Part shown: piece by piece, positions 1 to 6,259 of the stretch
Layout of the letters: every line of letters starts with the position of its first letter
How positions within the stretch are numbered: the stretch's first letter is position 1
Assembly: GCA_910578765.1 (NCBI GenBank)
Contig: CAJTRW010000003.1
Coordinates: 1,811-43,760, forward strand
DNA from: an uncultured Christensenella sp.
GTDB lineage: Bacteria > Bacillota > Clostridia > Christensenellales > Borkfalkiaceae
Direction of reading: 5' to 3'
Length of the DNA: 41,950 nucleotides
Translations under genes and position numbers: made by a program
Notes under the pieces: model-generated
Told to the model about the DNA's origin: nothing
Seen by the model: only the letters and a program-made list of their open reading frames with translations
Databases searched by the model: none

Positions 1-101
1 TATTTTTTAAACAATGTAAATTCACAGATATTATCGGTATTATCATAAATTAGTGTTATAAACTAACAAAAATTAAATTTGGAAAAATTTTTAAAATGTT
101 A

Positions 102-130
102 TTGACTAACAAAAATTTCAATGATATACT
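102..130 (+). promoter_or_regulatory. Promoter of the twin micro-ORF unit
   Basis: A near-consensus sigma-A type promoter is visible: -35 TTGACT at 102-107, a 17-base spacer and -10 TATACT at 125-130. The start point would be near 137, giving a leader of about 60 bases before the first micro-ORF. A 13-base direct repeat (ACTAACAAAAATT at 62-74 and 105-117) has its second copy starting inside the -35 box, so a regulator could bind here. The promoter call is strong; the operator reading is inference. Confidence 0.75.
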
Positions 131-195
131 ACACCCGTAATCAAGAGAGAGAACTTGGTTATATAAATCTTTAATGATTTAAGGAGGCGACTTAA

Positions 196-285
196 ATGTT
201 TAATTACGAATTTAAGGAATATGAAGAAAACGAGGAACTTACTATTTCCCCTATTGCGTATGTTGTTTTAAACTGCGCAAGATAA
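196..285 (+). CDS. Micro-ORF 1, candidate precursor peptide (29 aa)
   Basis: A 29-codon ORF starts at ATG 196 behind a near-perfect ribosome binding site (AAGGAGG at 181-187, 8-base gap) and ends in TAA. The N-terminal half is acidic and aromatic (residues 1-15 hold many Glu and Tyr). The last 13 residues, ISPIAYVVLNCAR, closely match the end of the next ORF. An acidic leader followed by a conserved tail with one Cys is typical of precursors of modified or exported peptides, but no modification enzyme, protease or transporter gene lies next to it in this window. It has no signal peptide or membrane span. I do not recognise the family. Promoter, strong RBS, a paralogue next door and a terminator make real expression likely. 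Confidence 0.7.
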   Translation: MFNYEFKEYEENEELTISPIAYVVLNCAR

Positions 286-328
286 CGGAGCGGGAATTAC
301 GATAAACAAAGAACAAGGAGAGAACGAA

Positions 329-421
329 ATGTATATTTACGATAATCTTAACGAGCTTGACGACAACAACGGATACGCCGTATCCCCCACCGCCTACGTG
401 ATACTTGACTGCGGAAGATAA
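329..421 (+). CDS. Micro-ORF 2, paralogue of micro-ORF 1 (30 aa)
   Basis: A 30-codon ORF with its own RBS (AAGGAGA at 315-321) lies 43 bases after micro-ORF 1 in the same transcript. Its last 13 residues, VSPTAYVILDCGR, share eight positions with micro-ORF 1, giving the motif [IV]SP-x-AYV-[VI]-L-[ND]-C-[AG]-R at the extreme C terminus. The leader is again acidic (Asn, Asp, Glu) but otherwise different. A tail better conserved than the leader suggests selection on the C-terminal segment. The products could be RiPP precursors, signalling peptides or small regulatory proteins; the sequence alone does not decide. The terminator at 437-466 closes the unit. Confidence 0.7.
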   Translation: MYIYDNLNELDDNNGYAVSPTAYVILDCGR

Positions 422-436
422 AGATAAAACTTATAT

Positions 437-466
437 GCGGACGGCTTAAAGCCGTCCGCGTTTTTT
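437..466 (+). terminator. Rho-independent terminator of the micro-ORF unit
   Basis: A perfect 9-bp stem (GCGGACGGC with GCCGTCCGC), a 5-base loop TTAAA, and a run of six T follow micro-ORF 2 by 15 bases. It ends the short two-peptide transcript, so the downstream repeats are not part of it. Confidence 0.9.
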
Positions 467-469
467 ACA

Positions 470-646
470 TTGCATTTTATAAAGTGTAGCATTATAATAA
501 ATTCGGCGGCGGTTTTTTAACTTACTTGGCTGCGTTCCGGCGATAATGTACGGGCGAATTACGGACATTATTCTACGGCTTCCGGCGTGTTTTACAGCGC
601 CGTAGCAAATGTAAAATTTGCTGTGCGGCCTGCGCTTCACAAATGC
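470..646. repeat. Imperfect repeat unit 1 of 3
   Basis: First of three related units in a region without convincing genes. It contains the left block ACTTGGCTGCGTTCCGG (524-540) and the right block GCTGTGCGGCCTGCGCTTC continuing to 646 (620-646), separated by a variable 79-base core. The core holds a 7-bp inverted repeat (CTACGGC 573-579, GCCGTAG 599-605). Upstream of the left block an AT-rich stretch and a CGGCGGCGG box are shared with unit 2. It appears non-coding; minus-strand ORFs across it are probably chance. Confidence 0.7.
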
Positions 647-648
647 GG

Positions 649-833
649 TTGCGTGTTTTAAAGTGCCATGTTATAATTTATACGGCGACGGTTTTTATAA
701 ATTATAAGACCGCACTTGGCTGCGTTCCGGCAATACGGGTTCTGCTGCCGGTCGACTTTTGGCAAGCGTCGGTTATTGGAACGACTGTTTGCCGTCCCGT
801 ACCCAAGCTGTGCGGCCTGCGCTTCACAAATGC
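649..833. repeat. Imperfect repeat unit 2 of 3
   Basis: Second unit, with the left block at 714-730 and the right block at 807-833, both almost identical to unit 1, and a 76-base core of different sequence. The AT-rich upstream stretch (649-700, with the CGGCGACGG box) also matches unit 1. The core begins like that of unit 3 (ATACGGGT) and then diverges. Confidence 0.7.
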
Positions 834-839
834 ATGACA

Positions 840-990
840 TTGTGTTAGAATTACAGCGGCGACGGTTTTAAAATTACTTGGCTGCGTTCCGGCGGTAATA
901 CGGGTGCTATCGTCGGTCAATACCTTACGGCGGCAGGCACACGACTAAATGCTTACTCATTGTGTCGGTTAGCTGTGCGGCCTGCGCTTT
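840..990. repeat. Imperfect repeat unit 3 of 3
   Basis: Third unit, slightly shortened on its left. The CGGCGACGG box is at about 857-865, the left block at 876-892 and the right block at 972-990, with a 79-base core. The right block degenerates after position 988. From 991 to about 1085 I see only a weak hairpin (CCGAAAAGT / ACTTTCGG, 1013-1035). Confidence 0.65.
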
Positions 991-1102
991 ACAACAACCG
1001 CAATTACAGTATCCGAAAAGTACATAGACTTTCGGACAGATTAATTTAATTTTGTTGCATGTTTTATATGCAATATAAATTTGTGAAGGGAACCGCCGCC
1101 AT

Positions 1103-1201
1103 GCCCCCTAATACAAGGGGCGCGACCGACCCGACCTTAACGCGACGGCGCGTATCGAACGCACATTCGGATTATCAGCTTTTTCGTAAAGCGGTCGGGT
1201 C
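1103..1201. other. GC-rich inverted-repeat element, possible structured RNA or repeat
   Basis: A small hairpin (GCCCC / GGGGC, 1103-1121) is followed by a 9-bp perfect inverted repeat, GACCCGACC at 1128-1136 and GGTCGGGTC at 1193-1201. On the minus strand the enclosed segment contains a 5-bp stem with loop TTCGATA, resembling a tRNA T-arm. A complete tRNA cloverleaf cannot be drawn: the acceptor, D-arm and a matching anticodon stem are missing. It could be a tRNA remnant, an interspersed repeat or a structured RNA. Confidence 0.35.
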
Positions 1202-1213
1202 TTATTTTATACT

Positions 1214-1240
1214 AAAAAAGACTTGCATTTTGCAAGTCTT
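1214..1240 (-). terminator. Terminator of the ECF transporter gene
   Basis: A 10-bp perfect stem (AAGACTTGCA / TGCAAGTCTT) with a 3-base loop lies just past the minus-strand stop at 1250 and is followed, on the minus strand, by a T-run. Confidence 0.85.
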
Positions 1241-1249
1241 TTGTTGTTG

Positions 1250-2353
1250 TCAGCCTTCCTTTGTTTGCTTTCCGTCATCCGTCGGGGGCTCTTGTTCGGC
1301 TTTTGCCGGTTTCTGTTTAATCAAAACCTCGTTCTTGAAGTCCGGCAGCAAATTGTTTTTGGCAAGCTGCTTTTTAAATGTTGTTGCATAACATAAAATC
1401 ATCGCAATCGAAATGCCGATAGCTTCCTGTATAATATTTCTTGGTATATTCGTTGCGGCGACGGGTACGCCCAGCGTTACGCAACGGTAAGAGAAATATC
1501 CCAAAACCACAATGACTGCGCCCGCCAGCGACGCAACCGCGGCTTTTGCCCACTCCCACTTTTTAAAGCGTTTGGGAAATACGTAATGCACTATAGCGGA
1601 AACTACCGCACCCTGCAACCCGTGTATGATAAGCGAGGGAAGCATCATCGCGGGCGACTTTAATATATCGTACAGTAACGACCCGACGCCGCCCGAAATG
1701 AACGCCGCCAAAGGATCTAAAAGGAAAGCCGCAATAAGCACGACGCCGTCCACCCAGTAGACGTTGCCCGCTGGCGTGGGTATAGCGGGTAAAAATCCCG
1801 TAGCGACAACCAGCGCCGTCATAATTGCCGTATATGTTATCCATTTGGTGGAAAAAACAGTCCTTTCCGCTTTATCGTAAAGCACTGCGGCGGCGCACGT
1901 CAGTGCGGAGCAGAGCGAAAATACAAATCCCGTCACAGCCCCCGCGCCGAGATGTAAAAGCTTTTTGGAAAAATTTTTCCCCGCAGCTTCCGACAGCACG
2001 AAAAGCGCGTTCTGCGGCTTGCACAGCACGACGGAGCTTAAAAAAAGCACCGAAGCGGTCAGGAAAGATGTCACCGCAAGCACCGCGGCAAACTTTCCGC
2101 CCTTGCCGAAGGACTGAAAAATTACGCAGACTATGCCCACTGCCAGCAACAGATATGTAGCCGCGCAGGCGGAGCTTCCAAGATATTGCAGTCCTCCACG
2201 CGTACAGCCGAAAGCCGTATGTATGCCGGAAAAACTTACTTTTTCCGCGCCGCCGTCAAAGACTATCGAGGGGGCGAAAATCATAAACAGCGCCGTCAGC
2301 GCGAAAAGCATTGCCAAAGCAGGCAGATATTTTGCGAAATTCTCTCTTTTCAT
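1250..2353 (-). CDS. ECF transporter S component with extra N-terminal membrane domain (possible vitamin B6 uptake)
   Basis: 367 residues, strongly hydrophobic. Residues 1-155 form about four membrane spans of unknown function. Residues 170-330 resemble the substrate-binding S component of energy-coupling factor transporters, with the segment TAIMTALVVATGFLPAIPTP and a following WVDG / LLDPLAAFISGGVGSLLYD pattern. S components bind a vitamin in the membrane and share a common ATPase/EcfT module encoded elsewhere. The C-terminal 30 residues are charged and cytoplasmic. The gene is divergent from a MocR-type PLP-dependent regulator with about 100 bases between; such regulators often control pyridoxal metabolism, so B6 is the best-supported substrate, by context only. 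S-component length is usually near 180-200 residues, so the N-terminal half is an addition. Confidence 0.8.
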   Translation of the reverse strand: MKRENFAKYLPALAMLFALTALFMIFAPSIVFDGGAEKVSFSGIHTAFGCTRGGLQYLGSSACAATYLLLAVGIVCVIFQSFGKGGKFAAVLAVTSFLTASVLFLSSVVLCKPQNALFVLSEAAGKNFSKKLLHLGAGAVTGFVFSLCSALTCAAAVLYDKAERTVFSTKWITYTAIMTALVVATGFLPAIPTPAGNVYWVDGVVLIAAFLLDPLAAFISGGVGSLLYDILKSPAMMLPSLIIHGLQGAVVSAIVHYVFPKRFKKWEWAKAAVASLAGAVIVVLGYFSYRCVTLGVPVAATNIPRNIIQEAIGISIAMILCYATTFKKQLAKNNLLPDFKNEVLIKQKPAKAEQEPPTDDGKQTKEG

Positions 2354-2386
2354 AACTTTATTCTCTTTAAAATTTTTATTTAACCG

Positions 2387-2450
2387 TTGACTATTTTATC
2401 ATATTTTGGTATTATTAAAATATCCAATTTAAAACAAATTTATAATACCA
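2387..2450 (+). promoter_or_regulatory. Promoter of the MocR gene with putative operator repeats
   Basis: TTGACT (2387-2392), 17 bases, TATTAT (2410-2415) form a good plus-strand promoter. An 8-bp inverted repeat, TGGTATTA (2407-2414) and TAATACCA (2443-2450), overlaps the -10 box and the start of the message, a layout that suits autorepression. A second -10-like TATAAT at 2441-2446 could give an almost leaderless message; no Shine-Dalgarno sequence precedes ATG 2455. Confidence 0.5.
2398..2427 (-). promoter_or_regulatory. Promoter of the ECF transporter gene
   Basis: On the minus strand TTGGAT (2427-2422), an 18-base spacer and TATGAT (2403-2398) form a plausible promoter. The left arm of the inverted repeat TGGTATTA (2407-2414) lies in the spacer, well placed for control by the divergent regulator. 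The start codon follows after a leader of about 40 bases with a weak RBS; there is no room for a riboswitch. Confidence 0.5.
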
Positions 2451-2454
2451 GATT

Positions 2455-3819
2455 ATGTTGACTTATCAGCTTGAAAACAAAAATAAATATTGGTCGCTCT
2501 ATTCGCGCATACGCGGAGATATACTTTCGGGCAAGCTAAGGGGGGGCGAAAGACTGCCTTCAAAACGCGCTTTGGCGGAAAATTTGTGCGTAAGCGTAAT
2601 TACCGTACAGACGGCGTACGAGCAGCTTCTTGCGGAGGGATACATATTTTCCAGACAGAGAAGCGGCTACTTCGTTGCGGAGGTTAACGTTGAGAACCGC
2701 GACCCCCGCCCGCACGAGGCGGAGCAAACCGAAAGACGCAAGGACTTTGACGTCGATTTCGTAAAGGGAAGCGCGCCGGCGCGCCTTTTCCCGTTTTCCG
2801 TATGGGCAAAGCTTATGCGCGGCGTGCTTGCGGACTGCGGAGAGCATCTTTTGGAGCGCGTTCCGTGCGACGGCGACGCGGAATTAAAACGCGCGATAGC
2901 CGGCTATTTATACAGAACGCGCGGAATAGACGTCCACCCCCAACGCGTGGTAATAGGCGCGGGCGCGGAATATCTTTACGGCATTATAGTTCAGCTTATC
3001 GGCAGAGACAAGCTTTTCGCCGTGGAAAACCCGGGATACGGAAAAATTTCCTTTACCTACCGCCTGAACGGCGCACAATGCGCGTATATCCCCGTAACGG
3101 ACTTCGGAACGGACTGCGCCGCCGTAGAAAAAAGCAATGCGGACGTATTGCATATTTCCCCGTCGCACCAGTTTCCGACGGGCGCGGTGACGCCGGTTTC
3201 GTCGCGCGCAAGACTTATAGCCTGGGCGGAAACAGGCGGCAGATATATTATCGAGGACGATTACGACAGCGAATTCCGTCTTTCGGGCAAACCCCTTCAA
3301 TGCACCTACGGACTGTGCCCCGACCGCGTTATTTATATGAACACCTTTTCCAAGACGCTTGCCCCGTCCATGCGCATGGGGTATATGGTTCTTCCGCCGG
3401 AGCTGTATAAAAAATATCTGTACTACTTCGGAAATTCCGCATGCGCTGTACCGCTTTTCGAACAGAAAACGCTGGCGGCTATGCTTGACGGCGGGTACTT
3501 CGAGCGGCACATAAACAGAATGAAAAACTACTACCGCACGGTAAGGCGCGCCGTATACGAAAAGGCGGAAAAGCTTGGCGTAAGCTGCATTTTGCGAGAC
3601 ACGGGCAGCGGACTGCATATGCTTGCGCGCTTCCCCGAAGCTCCTTCGGACGGTTATATTAAGGAGACGGCAGCGGCAAACGGAATAAACGTTAAATGTC
3701 TGTCCGATTACATGCTTGAACCGACGGACGGTCTTGAAAAATACGCCGTGATAAATTATTCGGGCGCAACTCCCGAACAAATCGAAAATATAGAAATTAA
3801 AAATAAAGCGCCCGATTAA
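2455..3819 (+). CDS. MocR-family regulator: GntR wHTH fused to aminotransferase-like domain
   Basis: 454 residues. Residues 8-75 are a GntR-type winged helix (SGKLRGGERLPSKRALAE, then VSVITVQTAYEQLLAEGYI). Residues 100-450 are a fold-type I aminotransferase-like domain with the expected PLP features: ENPGYGK, IIEDDYDSEFR near 265-275, and the Schiff-base lysine K300 in NTFSKTLAPSMRMGY. MocR/PdxR proteins use the cofactor as a signal rather than as a catalyst. The gene is alone, divergent from the ECF transporter gene, and ends in a terminator whose loop contains its stop codon. It probably senses PLP or a related amine and controls the neighbouring transporter; the ligand is inferred, the family is clear. 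Confidence 0.9.
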   Translation: MLTYQLENKNKYWSLYSRIRGDILSGKLRGGERLPSKRALAENLCVSVITVQTAYEQLLAEGYIFSRQRSGYFVAEVNVENRDPRPHEAEQTERRKDFDVDFVKGSAPARLFPFSVWAKLMRGVLADCGEHLLERVPCDGDAELKRAIAGYLYRTRGIDVHPQRVVIGAGAEYLYGIIVQLIGRDKLFAVENPGYGKISFTYRLNGAQCAYIPVTDFGTDCAAVEKSNADVLHISPSHQFPTGAVTPVSSRARLIAWAETGGRYIIEDDYDSEFRLSGKPLQCTYGLCPDRVIYMNTFSKTLAPSMRMGYMVLPPELYKKYLYYFGNSACAVPLFEQKTLAAMLDGGYFERHINRMKNYYRTVRRAVYEKAEKLGVSCILRDTGSGLHMLARFPEAPSDGYIKETAAANGINVKCLSDYMLEPTDGLEKYAVINYSGATPEQIENIEIKNKAPD

Positions 3820-3833
3820 GGCGCTTTATCTTT
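3805..3833. terminator. Bidirectional terminator between MocR gene and icd
   Basis: AAAGCGCC / GGCGCTTT forms an 8-bp stem with loop CGATTAA; the MocR gene's TAA stop lies in the loop. T-rich sequence follows on both strands, so it can end both convergent transcripts. Confidence 0.8.
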
Positions 3834-3863
3834 TGCTGCGATAAAAGGTTGCCGACCGCGGCG

Positions 3864-5075
3864 TCAAACAAGATTTTTCGCTATTTTGTTTAAAAATTCT
3901 TCGGTGTTCAACTTGACGGGTTCGATATCTCCGTTTTTGAAAAGAGGAATCAAATCGCTCGTCAGAAAGCCGCTTTCCATTGTGCGCAAGGCGGCATTTT
4001 CAAGCCCGACGGCAAAATTCACCAGCTCATTATTGCCGTCAAGCTCGCCGCGCTTTTTCAGCGCGCCCGTCCACGCCCAAATAGTTGCGATAGGGTTTGT
4101 AGAGGTTTCCTCTCCGTTCAGATGCTTATAGTAATGCCGCGTAACCGTGCCGTGCGCCGCCTCGAACTCGTACTTGCCGTCGGGAGAAACGAGAACGGAA
4201 CTCATAAGACCGAGAGAGCCGTACGCCGTGGCGACCATATCGCTCATTACGTCGCCGTCGTAATTTTTGCAAACCCACAAAAGCCCGCCGTTGCCGCGCA
4301 TAACGCGCGCGACGGCGTCGTCTATCAGCGTGTATAAAAAGCTTATACCCGCCGCCCCGAACGCGGTCTTGTATTTTTTTTCGTAGACGGAATTGAAAAT
4401 TTCCTTAAACCGCCCGTCATATGTTTTGGAAACGGTGTCCTTTGCGCCGAACATAACGGACAGCCTGTTTTCAAGCGCGTAGGCTAAGCAGCATTCCGCA
4501 AAAGAGGTTATAGAGGCGTCGAGATTGTGCATGCCCTGCACCACGCCGTCCCCGTCCGAAAAATCGTGAATAAGCTTTCTTTTTATTTCAGCGCCGGTTT
4601 TGTCGGTTATGACAAGATAAGCCTTTTCGCCCGACGACGCGGGAAGCTCAGCCGCGTTGTAAATATCGCCGTATGCGTGACGCGCAATAACGATAGGGCT
4701 TGTCCAGCCGCCGACGTAAGGCGTTATTCCCTTTACTGTTATGGGCGCACGGAAAACCGTTCCGTCCAAAATGCGGCGGATTGTGCCGTTCGGACTGGGC
4801 CAGGCTTTTTTAAGACCGTACTCCTCCACCCTCTGCGCGTTGGGCGTTATGGTTGCGCACTTTACCGCAACGCCGTATTTTTTCACGGCAAGCGCGCTTT
4901 GCACGGTAATTTTATCGTCGGTCGCGTCTCTGTTTTTAAGACCCAAATCGTAGTAGTCCGTCTTTAAATCCACAAATGGCTCTATAAGGCGGCTTTTTAT
5001 AAGCCGCCAAATAACCCTTGTCATTTCGTCCCCGTCCATTTCGACGACGGGGACGCGCATCTCTATTTTTTTCAT
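3864..5075 (-). CDS. icd: NADP-dependent isocitrate dehydrogenase (eukaryote-like dimeric type)
   Basis: 403 residues, the normal length for the homodimeric eukaryote-like (type II) subfamily. It oxidises isocitrate to 2-oxoglutarate with NADP. Visible family signatures are VVEMDGDEMTR near the N terminus, SPNGTIR (substrate loop, about residues 94-100), NYDGDVMSD (metal-binding Asp cluster) and EAAHGTVTRHY (cofactor binding). In an anaerobe it would mainly supply 2-oxoglutarate and NADPH for glutamate synthesis. It is last in the minus-strand run, 14 bases after ddl. No clear RBS precedes the first ATG; an alternative ATG at codon 6 is no better. Confidence 0.95.
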   Translation of the reverse strand: MKKIEMRVPVVEMDGDEMTRVIWRLIKSRLIEPFVDLKTDYYDLGLKNRDATDDKITVQSALAVKKYGVAVKCATITPNAQRVEEYGLKKAWPSPNGTIRRILDGTVFRAPITVKGITPYVGGWTSPIVIARHAYGDIYNAAELPASSGEKAYLVITDKTGAEIKRKLIHDFSDGDGVVQGMHNLDASITSFAECCLAYALENRLSVMFGAKDTVSKTYDGRFKEIFNSVYEKKYKTAFGAAGISFLYTLIDDAVARVMRGNGGLLWVCKNYDGDVMSDMVATAYGSLGLMSSVLVSPDGKYEFEAAHGTVTRHYYKHLNGEETSTNPIATIWAWTGALKKRGELDGNNELVNFAVGLENAALRTMESGFLTSDLIPLFKNGDIEPVKLNTEEFLNKIAKNLV

Positions 5076-5089
5076 ATATCAAGTATACA

Positions 5090-6190
5090 TTATTTCGTAC
5101 CGCGCTTACAAGCGTTTGAGGGCAGATTGTCGAGAATACCGGTATCGAGAATAAGCTTATTATCACGCCGTTTTTTATCCTCCTCCGCCTGTATAATAAC
5201 CGCCTGCAATACGGGATAAAAATCCTTAAAGCCGTTTGAAAGAAGGTAATAGGACAGCGACCCGGGGACGGTGTTAACCTCGCTCAGATAAAGCTTCCCC
5301 TCGCTTATTATATAGTCGAAGCGCACTATACCGCGCATATTCAGGCGGGAATAGACCTTTGCCGTAAGCGTTTTTATTCTTTCGGCGGTGCGCTTGTGCA
5401 GAACCGCAGGCATGACGGATTTGCCGCCGCCCGCGTATTTGTCGTCGTAGCTTAAAATATCGCCGCGGGTAAACACCTCCTCGCACTCGGAAGTTATTAC
5501 TTTGCCGTCTGAAAAATATGCGGCGCAGTTTATTTCCCTTCTGCCCGTCAGGTACTTTTCGACAATCACTCCGTCGTCGTAGCAGAACGCCGCCTGTAAA
5601 GCGTTTGTAAGGCTTTCCCTGTCGTCGGCGCGCGCAATGCCTATACTTGAACCCAGCTTTGCGGGCTTGACTATCAAAGGATATCCCAGCTTTTCCGCTT
5701 CTTCTGTGTCGTCCGCGCTTTTAAGGTATGCGTAAGGCGCTTTGCGTACGCCCAGCGAGCGCAGTATAAGCTTGGTATAATATTTGTCCATGAACGCGGC
5801 GGACTCGAACATTCCCGCGCCTGCAAGCGGAATTCCGTTAAGCTCCAGCCAGCCGCACACGCCGCCGCCCTCGCCCGCGCCGCCATGACAGCAGTTGAGC
5901 GCAACGTCTACCTTGCGGAATTTTTTAAGCTTGCCGCGCTTGTTGAGAGAATAAATTCCGCCCATTGCTATAACCGCGCGCGGAAACGACGCCCACTTAC
6001 GGTTTTTGAATATATTTATATCCGCAAGATTATCGCCGGTGTAGACGGTACCCTCGCGCGATATGTAGACGGGAATTACGGTGTCGCCGCCGCTTTTAAG
6101 CACGTTTGCCGCCATGGTGCCGGTTATTACCGAAATTTCGTTTTCGTTGGATTTGCCGCCGAAAATTACGGCAATATTTCTTTTTCCCAT
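5090..6190 (-). CDS. ddl: D-alanine--D-alanine ligase
   Basis: 366 residues, an ATP-grasp enzyme that joins two D-alanines for the peptidoglycan stem peptide. The N terminus AVIFGGKSNENEISVITG matches the family's first signature, YPLIVKPAKLGSSIGIA is the ATP-binding region (about 180-200), and the substrate loop SEVNTVPGSLSYYLL lies near 300-315. The start is fixed by an excellent RBS, GGAGGTGA, 7 bases before the ATG. It sits right after the Mur ligase that would consume its product, so the two form a functional pair. The C-terminal 30 residues, lysine-rich, extend a little beyond the usual end. Confidence 0.95.
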   Translation of the reverse strand: MGKRNIAVIFGGKSNENEISVITGTMAANVLKSGGDTVIPVYISREGTVYTGDNLADINIFKNRKWASFPRAVIAMGGIYSLNKRGKLKKFRKVDVALNCCHGGAGEGGGVCGWLELNGIPLAGAGMFESAAFMDKYYTKLILRSLGVRKAPYAYLKSADDTEEAEKLGYPLIVKPAKLGSSIGIARADDRESLTNALQAAFCYDDGVIVEKYLTGRREINCAAYFSDGKVITSECEEVFTRGDILSYDDKYAGGGKSVMPAVLHKRTAERIKTLTAKVYSRLNMRGIVRFDYIISEGKLYLSEVNTVPGSLSYYLLSNGFKDFYPVLQAVIIQAEEDKKRRDNKLILDTGILDNLPSNACKRGTK

Positions 6191-6259
6191 AAAAAAATCA
6201 CCTCCGCTTACAGCTGATATCTTGCCGGCTTTGGTGAATTCTATATTTTGTCTTAATGT

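Noticed and set aside
446..920. Minus-strand ORFs of 60-72 codons over the repeat units
   Set aside because: They lack RBS and have different frames and ends in each unit, with stops in unit 3. Treated as chance reading of repeats.
470..990. CRISPR array
   Set aside because: Only three units, repeats far too long and uneven, cores of 76-79 bases, and no cas genes.
1128..1201. tRNA gene on the minus strand
   Set aside because: A T-arm-like hairpin is present, but the acceptor stem, D-arm and a paired anticodon stem cannot be formed.
2560..3780. Long antisense ORFs (up to 290 codons) over the MocR gene
   Set aside because: Shadow frames of a GC-rich gene; no RBS, no family resemblance.
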